The translations under genes and the position numbers were made by a program. This document shows positions 10,915 to 18,042 of a stretch of 64,000 bases of DNA, piece by piece. The notes under the pieces were generated by a model. It saw only the letters and a program-made list of their open reading frames with translations. It ran no database searches and had not been told where the DNA came from. Positions within the stretch are counted from its first letter, which is position 1. Each line of letters opens with the position of its first letter. Origin of the DNA: Roseimaritima ulvae (GTDB lineage: Bacteria; Planctomycetota; Planctomycetia; Pirellulales; Pirellulaceae); assembly GCF_008065135.1 (NCBI RefSeq), contig NZ_CP042914.1, positions 3,286,001-3,350,000 on the forward strand, read 5' to 3'.

Positions 10915-11075
10915 TGCAATCAGCAGTAGCTTTAGTGATAAACAGGCAGATGCGTCATTGTTGCGGAACCACTCTATGGGTGTAGACGATATCCGCTCGC
11001 GGAGGGCGATGCAAGTTTTGCGACGCTATCAGAGCAGTTTGCGTAGAACGGCGTTGCGTCTCGCGGATCCGGATC

Positions 11076-11100
11076 CCCAGGCTGGAAGCCTAGGCTACGT
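11076..11100 (-). repeat. 25-nt dispersed repeat, second copy at 60116
   Basis: A 25-base sequence containing CCTAGG flanked by GTAG and CTTCCAGCC is found here on the minus strand and again, with no mismatch by eye, on the plus strand at 60116-60140 inside the prophage. Both copies lie in gaps between genes, here just upstream of the peptidase gene. Confidence 0.8.
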
Positions 11101-11153
11101 GAGAGCACGGTATACTGAGCGTCCAGGCATTAAACGTTACTCTCAGGAATTCC

Positions 11154-12824
11154 ATGATCGTGCTTAAGTTTTTCGTTTGCTGTTTCGTTGCCGTGTCCGC
11201 GACCGTTGCGCTGGCTCAGTCTCCTGATGCGGGCGTCGAATTGTCGGTCGCCTCGATCGACGAGGCCGTGGTTCGTGGGCATATCCGGTTCCTGGCCGAT
11301 GACCTACTGGAAGGACGCGGCCCCGGCTCTCGCGGTGATGCCCTAACCCAGCTGTATCTGGCTACTCAGTTTCAAAGCATGGGACTGCAGCCCGCCGGCG
11401 TCGAGGGCGGTTGGACCCAGCCCTTTCCGCTGATCGGCGTGCAAACCCACTGCCCGCCCAGCATCACCTTTCGCGGTCAGCAGTCCGTTACCTTCCAGTA
11501 CTATGACGACTACATCGCCACCACCGGGCGGCCGCAGGCACAAGTCGAAGTCACCGACGCTCCGCTGGTCTTCGTCGGCTACGGTATCCAAGCCCCCGAA
11601 TACGATTGGGACGATTACAAAGACGTCGACGTGCGGGGCAAGATCCTGATCATGATGAACAACGATCCGGCTGACGACCCACAGTTGTTCGAAGGCAAAC
11701 GCCGGCTGTACTACGGTCGTTGGGATTACAAATATGCGATGGCCGCCAAAATGGGCGCCGCCGGCGCATTCATCATCCACACCGAAGCCTCCGCCGGGTA
11801 TCCCTATCAAGTGGTGCAGACCTCCTGGTCGGGCGAAGAGTCGGAACTGGCCGACGAAGGCCAGCCCCGTACCAACGTCCGCGGTTGGTTGACCGAAGAT
11901 GCCGCCAAGAAATTGATGTCGTCGGTGAACCTGGACCTGGATGACCTTCGCGCTCAGGCCCAAAAGTCATCCTTCCGGCCGGTCGAACTGCCCACCAAGC
12001 TGTCTGTTGAGCTGACCGCGGAGGTACGTGAAAATAACACGGCCAATGTATTGGCAATGCTGGAAGGCAGCGATCCGGAACGGGAAGATGAATACGTGAT
12101 CTTCATGGCACATCACGATCACATCGGCATCGCTTCGCAGCGTTCCGAAGATGGCGACAACATCTATAACGGCGCCATCGACAACGCTTCGGGGACGGCC
12201 GCTCTGTTGGCCATCGCACGGGCCTGCACCCAGCTGCCGCAGCGCCCGCGTCGCTCGATTCTGTTCGTCGCCGTAGGAGCCGAAGAACAAGGCCTGTTGG
12301 GATCGAAATTCTTCGCCGCCAATCCCACCGTCCCGCCGGGAAAGATGGCCGCCGTGGTGAACATCGACGGCGTCAATCGGATCGGCCGAACCCACGACGT
12401 GAACATGATCGGGATGGGTAAGTCCAGTCTCGATGAAATCGTGAAACAAGTCGCCCAGTTGCAGAACCGGATCGTCACGCCTGACCATTTTCCCGATCGC
12501 GGCTACTACTATCGCAGCGATCAATTTTCGCTGGCCAAAATTGGCGTGCCCGGCATCTATTTGCACTCCGGCGTCAACGTGATCGGCAAACCCGAAGGCT
12601 GGGGCAAGCAGCAACTCGACCGCTGGGTCAAAGAAGACTACCACCAGCCCAGCGACGAATACGCTGAAGACTGGGACTTAAGCGGTGCAATCGAGGATAT
12701 CCGCTTGCTGTACCGCGCCGGGCTGCGGATTGCCGACGATGACGCCATGCCAAGCTGGAATCCCGGCGACGAATTCGAAGCCGCCCGCAAACAGGCCATC
12801 GCCGAAACGCAACCCGGATCTTAG
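11154..12824 (+). CDS. Secreted M28-family metallopeptidase with PA domain
   Basis: Zinc-dependent exopeptidase (aminopeptidase family M28). A signal peptide (MIVLKFFVCCFVAVSATVAL) exports it. A protease-associated domain occupies about residues 130-235. The catalytic part has the expected metal ligands: MAHHDHIG (about 318-325), IDNASGTAALL (first bridging Asp), GAEEQGLLGS (catalytic Glu and ligand), NIDGVN, and YHQPSDE (C-terminal His ligand). The length of 556 residues fits planctomycete members. ATG 11154 has AGGAA just upstream. It stands alone, divergent from the kinase cluster, and probably degrades peptides in the periplasm. Confidence 0.93.
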   Translation: MIVLKFFVCCFVAVSATVALAQSPDAGVELSVASIDEAVVRGHIRFLADDLLEGRGPGSRGDALTQLYLATQFQSMGLQPAGVEGGWTQPFPLIGVQTHCPPSITFRGQQSVTFQYYDDYIATTGRPQAQVEVTDAPLVFVGYGIQAPEYDWDDYKDVDVRGKILIMMNNDPADDPQLFEGKRRLYYGRWDYKYAMAAKMGAAGAFIIHTEASAGYPYQVVQTSWSGEESELADEGQPRTNVRGWLTEDAAKKLMSSVNLDLDDLRAQAQKSSFRPVELPTKLSVELTAEVRENNTANVLAMLEGSDPEREDEYVIFMAHHDHIGIASQRSEDGDNIYNGAIDNASGTAALLAIARACTQLPQRPRRSILFVAVGAEEQGLLGSKFFAANPTVPPGKMAAVVNIDGVNRIGRTHDVNMIGMGKSSLDEIVKQVAQLQNRIVTPDHFPDRGYYYRSDQFSLAKIGVPGIYLHSGVNVIGKPEGWGKQQLDRWVKEDYHQPSDEYAEDWDLSGAIEDIRLLYRAGLRIADDDAMPSWNPGDEFEAARKQAIAETQPGS

Positions 12825-12832
12825 CCTTTCCC

Positions 12833-12856
12833 GTAGCCGAACTCACCAGAGTTTGG
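12833..12856 (+). repeat. GCCA-loop stem-loop repeat
   Basis: GTAGCCG followed by AACTC-ACCA-GAGTT directly after the peptidase stop codon. It is a one-base loop variant of the family at 14550-14573. Confidence 0.65.
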
Positions 12857-12874
12857 ACATTCACGCACCGCCCG

Positions 12875-12939
12875 GTAGCATGGGTCCCCGGCCTGTGCCT
12901 TATCGAAAACCGCGGACACGGGCCTTAATCCCATGCTAC
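12875..12939. repeat. Palindromic dispersed repeat
   Basis: Outer arms GTAGCATGGG and CCCATGCTAC pair perfectly; inner arms GGCCTGTG and CACGGGCC pair with one wobble; the centre is about 20 bases. It lies between the peptidase and radical SAM genes and has no coding frame. It probably folds as a long hairpin in the RNA. Confidence 0.7.
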
Positions 12940-12991
12940 TTACGGCCCGTGACTTATCCCTTAACACCAAAATCCCCGACCCAGGCCGATC

Positions 12992-14515
12992 ATGGACGCA
13001 CCGAAGCCCTCGCCCTTGCCGGTCGTCGAATCCTCCCGGCCGCCCGCCAGCACTCCAGTTCGGCACGCCGCCAACCGCGACTACACCTTTCTGGGGACCA
13101 CCGACAGCCTGTGCCCGCAGTGCATGCAGGTGGTGCGAGCCAAAATCATCTCACGACGCGGGCGTGTGTATTTTCGCAAACGCTGCCCCGAACACGGGCC
13201 GCGCGAAGATTTCGTCTGTTCGGACGTTTCCTGGTACGACCGCTTAGAAACCGCGCTGCCGGCCAAGCTGCCCAAGCAGGTGGCGATCGAACCCGATAAA
13301 GGCTGTCCCTACGACTGCGGCTTGTGCACCGAACACGAACAGCACACCTGTATCGGCCTGGTCGAAGTCACCTCGTCCTGCAATCTAAAATGCCCGATGT
13401 GTTTCGCGTCCAGCGGTCCCGGGGGGCAGCATCTGGATATGAAACAGGCGCGGGCGGCCATCGATGCGCTGGTAGCCGCCGAAGGGCACGCGGAAGTCTG
13501 TCAGATCTCCGGTGGTGAACCGACCATCCATCCCCAATTATTGGAAATTGTCGACTACGCGCTCAGTCAGCCGATCGACTTCGTGATGATCAACACCAAC
13601 GGGATCCGTTTCGCCAAAGACGCCGAATTGGTGCGGCAATTGGCTGAACGTCGTGAGCGGTTAGAGATCTACTTTCAATTTGATGGTCGGGATTCCGCCG
13701 GCGAGCAACAGTTGCGTGGCGAAGATCTTGTGGCGACAAAACTACGGGCTCTGGATCGGCTGGCCGACGCCGAGTTGAACGTGACCCTGGTCGCCACCCT
13801 GCACGGCCCCGATGATCCGGCCGTCTATCAGCGACTATTCCAGCAAGCCATGTCGCGGCCCAACGTGGTGGGCTTGAGCCTCCAGCCGGCCACGTATAGC
13901 GGTCGGCACGTTCTGCCCAGCGAGCTGGAGCAACGCGTGACCTTTCCCGATGCCATTCGCGGGATCGCCGCGGCCAGTGAGGGGATGTTGAGCGAAACGG
14001 ATTTCACGCCCTTGCCCTGTGCGCATCCCAACTGCCATCAGATCATGCTGGCGATTCGCAACGATTCTGGTTTGTTGCCTCTGTCCCGGGTGATGGATAT
14101 CGAGCGTGATCGCGACCTGTTGGCCAACGGGATCAGTTTTACGCGAGAGCGTTCCAAGGAGTTGATCGCGCAGTATTTGGGTCGCGCGTCAGGATGCGGC
14201 GAAGGCTGTGGGTGTGGTGATCTGCCCACGGGCTCCGCCGTGGATGCGGCCCCTCGTACGGCGGCTCAACAAGCGGTCGCGGAACAGTTTTTCGATCGCG
14301 TGATCAACGGTCAGGCGGGGGCTCGCGACGTGTTCCGGATCACGATCACGAATTTCCTGGACGCCTATAACTTCGACGTGCGGCGGTTGATGAAGTGCTG
14401 CACACACCACGTCTTGCCAAGCGGACATCTGGTGCCGTTTTGCGCCTACAACACGCTGTATCGCCCCGGCCACGTGCAACTGCCGGAGTTGCCATCTGCT
14501 CCACCCACCCCGTAG
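12992..14515 (+). CDS. Radical SAM protein of the tetraether-synthase-like (MJ0619) family
   Basis: 507 residues. The N-terminus has a zinc-ribbon-like CPQCMQ...RCPEHGPRED, then CPYDCGLCTEHEQHTC, then the radical SAM cluster motif CNLKCPMCFASSG (CxxxCxxC), GGEPTIHP for SAM binding and a TIM-barrel region; Cys-rich CGEGCGCG and MKCC follow in the C-terminal part. This arrangement is that of the MJ0619/tetraether lipid synthase family, whose archaeal members couple lipid tails; extra Cys clusters probably hold additional iron-sulfur centres. Bacterial members may act on membrane lipids, but the substrate here is inferred only. There is no signal peptide, and no lipid genes are adjacent. Confidence 0.85.
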   Translation: MDAPKPSPLPVVESSRPPASTPVRHAANRDYTFLGTTDSLCPQCMQVVRAKIISRRGRVYFRKRCPEHGPREDFVCSDVSWYDRLETALPAKLPKQVAIEPDKGCPYDCGLCTEHEQHTCIGLVEVTSSCNLKCPMCFASSGPGGQHLDMKQARAAIDALVAAEGHAEVCQISGGEPTIHPQLLEIVDYALSQPIDFVMINTNGIRFAKDAELVRQLAERRERLEIYFQFDGRDSAGEQQLRGEDLVATKLRALDRLADAELNVTLVATLHGPDDPAVYQRLFQQAMSRPNVVGLSLQPATYSGRHVLPSELEQRVTFPDAIRGIAAASEGMLSETDFTPLPCAHPNCHQIMLAIRNDSGLLPLSRVMDIERDRDLLANGISFTRERSKELIAQYLGRASGCGEGCGCGDLPTGSAVDAAPRTAAQQAVAEQFFDRVINGQAGARDVFRITITNFLDAYNFDVRRLMKCCTHHVLPSGHLVPFCAYNTLYRPGHVQLPELPSAPPTP

Positions 14516-14610
14516 CTACGCTCGCCAGAGCGTGGGAATCGCGCAAACCGTAGCCGAACTCGCCAGAGTTTGGAGGCTTGCGTCCTGCCCACCGTCTGGC
14601 GACGGTAGCC
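14512..14610. repeat. Cluster of three GCCA-loop stem-loops
   Basis: Three copies stand in a row between convergent genes: ACGCTC-GCCA-GAGCGT (14512-14536), AACTC-GCCA-GAGTT (14550-14573) and CCGTC-TGGC-GACGG (about 14592-14610, opposite orientation). Each starts or ends with GTAGC. The loop is fixed while stems change in a compensating way. Confidence 0.75.
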
Positions 14611-14641
14611 ACGACGCGCTTGAGAGATGCGCGCGAAGCGG

Positions 14642-15343
14642 CTAAAGCCTGGATTCCAACTTTTCCACGCGGGCCTTCAGCTCGTCGATCTGCTGCTGCA
14701 GCGCATCGGTGTCCGCCGCCGGCGCGGGAGCCGCTGCCGGAGCACTGGGCTGCGGAGGTAAGGGGGCGGCCGCCGAAGCTACATCCAGCCGCTGCATTTC
14801 GTCGGGCTGGTAGAGCGTATGAGCGAACTGTTGGCCGCGGCCGGGGCGACCCAGCGGGACGACCAGTTTTTTGGCGATCAACTCGTTGACGACTTGGGTG
14901 GTCATTTGCAGGTCGGCCAGCTTTTCCATTCGCGAGGCACGGGAGCGAATTTCGCCGAGAGTCTGCGGGCCGCGGAGCATCAATTCGATCATTACCGCCG
15001 CGTGGGCGCCGCGGACGCCCAACCAGTCGTACGCGTGATGGCGAAATTTATTGACCCGTCCGCCGCCCTGAATTTCCGTTGCCGCTTCTAGGGCTCGCAA
15101 GCCATCCAACGCGATTTGCACATCGTCCGCGTCCAGTTGCATGACCGGATCGCGGTTGGATTTTTGGTTGCAGCCCGTCATGATCGCATTCAGCGTCAGC
15201 GGGTAACTGTCCGGCGTTGTCTTCGCCTTCTCCACCAGCACACCTAACACCCGTCGCTGGTGCGGGTGCAGCGGGGGCAGGGTCTTTTGAGCTTCAGGTT
15301 CGGCTTGGGCGTCGTCGGAATCGGTTGGGGGGTGCTCGTTCAT
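14642..15343 (-). CDS. YceH family protein (DUF480)
   Basis: 233 residues from ATG 15343. The core (LHPHQRRVLGVLVEKAKTTP, LTLNAIMTGCNQKSNR, RVNKFRHHAYDWLG, AAVMIELMLRGPQT, RGQQFAHTLY) matches the tandem winged-helix YceH/DUF480 family. An Ala/Pro-rich linker leads to a C-terminal coiled coil (DALQQQIDELKARVEKLE), a common ending in this family. It is likely cytoplasmic and may bind nucleic acid; the family's role is not established. An earlier in-frame ATG at 15379 lacks a better ribosome site. Confidence 0.9.
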   Translation of the reverse strand: MNEHPPTDSDDAQAEPEAQKTLPPLHPHQRRVLGVLVEKAKTTPDSYPLTLNAIMTGCNQKSNRDPVMQLDADDVQIALDGLRALEAATEIQGGGRVNKFRHHAYDWLGVRGAHAAVMIELMLRGPQTLGEIRSRASRMEKLADLQMTTQVVNELIAKKLVVPLGRPGRGQQFAHTLYQPDEMQRLDVASAAAPLPPQPSAPAAAPAPAADTDALQQQIDELKARVEKLESRL

Positions 15344-15405
15344 GCGGGGGATTATCCGACCGCAGTGTGAGCCTGTCAAACGGGTAAAGGGATCCGGCCG
15401 TGCGG

Positions 15406-16422
15406 CTAGTTCGAGCTCCCGCGACCACCTTTATCGGCGTTCGCTGCGGGCGATTGCGAGGCCGGCACAGATCCTTGCGGCGAGGCGGCTTGTCCGGCAG
15501 GCGGCAGCAGTTGCAATCCGCTGACCTTCTCCGTGGCCAAGCGTTGTAACAGCTCCGCGATCTGTTCATGAGTTTTTCGCGTCGTCGACACGATCAACAG
15601 ATGGTGTTGTTCGTCTTCGCTGGACATGGCTTGAATCGACGAGGGGCCGCCCAATGTTTCCCAGGTATCGGAGTGGATCGAACGGGTGATCAGTTGCCGG
15701 GCGTCGTTGGCCTTTAAGCCCGTGGAGTCCAGGCGGTAGACCACGGTGCTGAGATTCTGTTCGGCGTTTTCCAGCGTGGTTATCTGCAGCACTTCGTCTT
15801 TAAGGATGTAAGTCAAATCCAAATTGGACAACATCAATCGCAGGCAGGATCGCAACGAGATGTTTTTGACATTCAGCGTGATCGGAACGTCCCGTGATAA
15901 GCCGATCTCTTCCAGCGATCGCTCGTCGATCAGGATCGGAATCTGATGTTCTTCGGCCAGCAATTCGATGCATTCGTACAGCGGCGATTCGACGAAGCTG
16001 ACGGACGCCTTGGCTTGCAAAGCTCGCTCGATTTGCCGTTCCACATCCCGGCTGCCGCTGCTCGGAGTGTAGGTGGTCACCGGTTTGCCGGGGGCAGGCG
16101 AATCCGCAGGCTTGAGCGACGGTGCACCAAATGGATCCGCTAGGGCTGGCCGTGGGTCCGCAAAGGGAGCCGCAGGCTTGCCGACCGGCGCAGCGAACGG
16201 ATCCGCTTGCACTTGCTTGGGGGCGTTGAATGGATCGTTAGCATCTCCCGCAGTTCCGCCAAATGGATCCGCCTGCGCCCGGTTCGCTCCACCAAAAGGA
16301 TCGTCCGTGGCGGAGCCGAAGCCTTGAGCGGGGGGCTGTGCAAGTGCGGGCAATGCGAATCCTGTGGCCGCGGCGAACAGGGCCGCAGTCAATCCGCACA
16401 ACATCCATCGTAAGCAACTCAT
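15406..16422 (-). CDS. Secreted protein with secretin-N/STN-like domain and DPFG repeats
   Basis: 338 residues from ATG 16422, chosen because GAGGG lies eight bases upstream and the protein then begins with a good signal peptide (MSCLRWMLCGLTAALFAAA). A low-complexity segment has repeated DPFGG/DPFAAP units (about residues 35-100). Then comes a domain of the STN/secretin N1 type (VSFVESPLYECIELLAEEHQ, ITLNVKNISLRSCLRLML, LTYILKDEVLQITT). Such domains occur at the N-terminus of secretins and in planctomycete envelope proteins that lack a pore. There is no secretin pore domain here. Its partner is unknown. Confidence 0.8.
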   Translation of the reverse strand: MSCLRWMLCGLTAALFAAATGFALPALAQPPAQGFGSATDDPFGGANRAQADPFGGTAGDANDPFNAPKQVQADPFAAPVGKPAAPFADPRPALADPFGAPSLKPADSPAPGKPVTTYTPSSGSRDVERQIERALQAKASVSFVESPLYECIELLAEEHQIPILIDERSLEEIGLSRDVPITLNVKNISLRSCLRLMLSNLDLTYILKDEVLQITTLENAEQNLSTVVYRLDSTGLKANDARQLITRSIHSDTWETLGGPSSIQAMSSEDEQHHLLIVSTTRKTHEQIAELLQRLATEKVSGLQLLPPAGQAASPQGSVPASQSPAANADKGGRGSSN

Positions 16423-16610
16423 CTCAAACCCTCGTACGCGTGTCGTAATGGCGAGAAACCAAAATGGGACAGCCGTCATCCCCCCCGCATCCGACAATGT
16501 AGCCAATCCGAATCCGATCAGGCAAAAAATAAAGTCGCTCTTCAACCGCGCAGTAACCAAGCCGCTTCGTCGCAGAGGCCGCCGTCCAAGCGTTCTCCGC
16601 CGGCCGCGCA

Positions 16611-16640
16611 TAAAAAAAGCCAGCTCGATGGCTGGCTTAG
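16611..16640 (-). terminator. Rho-independent terminator after tRNA-Gln
   Basis: On the minus strand AAGCCAGC and GCTGGCTT form a hairpin closed by a short loop and followed by a run of T. It lies 12 bases beyond the tRNA 3' end, as expected for a tRNA transcript. Confidence 0.8.
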
Positions 16641-16651
16641 TTTTTCGAAAG

Positions 16652-16723
16652 TTACCCCGCTAGGACTTGAACCTAGAATGGCTGAACCAAAATCAGCTGT
16701 GTTGCCAATTACACCACGGGGTA
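16652..16723 (-). tRNA. tRNA-Gln(UUG)
   Basis: The minus strand folds as a 72-nt cloverleaf: acceptor TACCCCG/CGGGGTA, D arm with AATTGGCA, anticodon stem GCTGA/TCAGC with loop TTTTGGT (anticodon TTG, reads CAA), and T arm CTAGG-TTCAAGT-CCTAG. Discriminator base is A; CCA is not encoded. The U-A first pair and TTG anticodon fit glutamine. Confidence 0.93.
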
Positions 16724-16779
16724 TTGGGTTGGCGATGAGCGTATCTTAGCCAAAAAGACCGCTCGGCGTTAACGGGGGT

Positions 16780-17625
16780 TCAGGGATTTTTTTGCGGTTT
16801 TGTGACAGTTTGTTTTTCGAGCTCTTCTGAAGACTCGCGGGTCGACAGCACCGAGAAGGCTAATTGTTGTAATTCGCTGGCCAAGTCGACGTTGGCGACG
16901 CAGGTTTCAGGATCCACCTGCAGGGCCACCGGAGCAAAATTCAAGATCCCCGTGATGCCCGCGGCGCTCAACCGCCGGCCCACATCGGCGGTGGCCGCCG
17001 CCGGGACCGCGATGATCGCCAGATTGGCCTGCCGTTCGGCAATCCGCTGCTCCAGTTCGCGGCTGTGAAACACCGGCACGCCTTCCACCGTCGTGCCGAC
17101 GCGGCTGTCATCCACGTCAAAGGCGGCCACCCAGCGGAAGCCCTGTTCTTGGAAGCCCTGGTAGCGGAGTAGGGCGTTGCCCAGCGAGCCGGCGCCCAGC
17201 AAGACCACATTCCAGACCTGGTTGGAGCCCAGGGTTTGCCGGATCCGCTGGATCAGCGGTTCGATCACGTACCCTACGCCGCGCCGTCCCTGGGGTTTGA
17301 GATAGGCCAGATCGCGACGGACGACCGCGTCGGACACTCCCAGCAACTCTCCTAAACGTTTGCTACTGGCGTGATCGACGCCGCTGGCCGCCAACCGTCG
17401 CAGCTCCCTCAGGTACAGGCTCAGCCGCCCCACGGCCGCCCGCGGGATCTCGCTAGCCGCATCGGCCAGGGGACCACTCGGAGCCGTCGGGACGCATGCC
17501 GCCGGCTGGCTAGTGGGGGCTGATGAGGCGTTTTGGGGCAACGATTGGCCCGCGGCCGGCTTGGGCTTGTCCGAGGGGTTGAGGGCGGCGGGCTGGTTCG
17601 CCCTCGGCGGCCGCTGGTCACTCAT
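16780..17625 (-). CDS. rex: Redox-sensing transcriptional repressor Rex
   Basis: Rex senses the NADH/NAD+ ratio and represses fermentation and respiration genes. Residues 60-120 are the winged-helix DNA-binding domain (SSKRLGELLGVSDAVVRRDL, GRRGVGY); residues 138-265 are the Rossmann domain with GAGSLGNALL at 144-153, AAFDVDD and IIAVPA. The C-terminal domain-swap helix is visible. Residues 1-58 are a Pro/Ala/Ser-rich extension not found in most Rex proteins, so an internal start is possible, although no ATG occurs before the core. It is next to tRNA-Gln but not co-transcribed with any metabolic gene here. Confidence 0.92.
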   Translation of the reverse strand: MSDQRPPRANQPAALNPSDKPKPAAGQSLPQNASSAPTSQPAACVPTAPSGPLADAASEIPRAAVGRLSLYLRELRRLAASGVDHASSKRLGELLGVSDAVVRRDLAYLKPQGRRGVGYVIEPLIQRIRQTLGSNQVWNVVLLGAGSLGNALLRYQGFQEQGFRWVAAFDVDDSRVGTTVEGVPVFHSRELEQRIAERQANLAIIAVPAAATADVGRRLSAAGITGILNFAPVALQVDPETCVANVDLASELQQLAFSVLSTRESSEELEKQTVTKPQKNP

Positions 17626-18042
17626 GTTGGCCCCTCCCCTGGATGGTTTGCTTCGCCAGATGTGGCCATGGTGCGACGAACCGTTGAAAACAGGAAACCT
17701 CTAACCCGCAATACCGGCGCAATCGATACCGATAGCACGGCCTGTCTTTGCTACCCCCCTCAATCATCTCATTTTCTGCTTGCATCATCGTTTCTGTGTT
17801 CAACGTTTACTGCGTAGTCGATGTAGTTTGTGCAAAGGGATTAGTTTCCTAAACCAGGTAGGGCTGCGTAGTACGCCCACTTTGTCAGACGCACCACGGG
17901 GGACAGGCCATACGTAGCGGCCGTAGCCATACCGGTGATGACAACCTTAGGAAAGCAACTCTTTGCATAACCGCCGTACCGCGAAAGGTCGGCGGCGAAG
18001 CTGCGTCCAGCATTTTAGCGTTGTTTACACGGAGAGATGGAA
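17626..18042. other. Divergent intergenic region between rex and the YTV gene
   Basis: About 415 bases without a credible gene. It must contain the promoter and leader of the YTV gene. No repeat of the families seen elsewhere is present. Confidence 0.4.
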
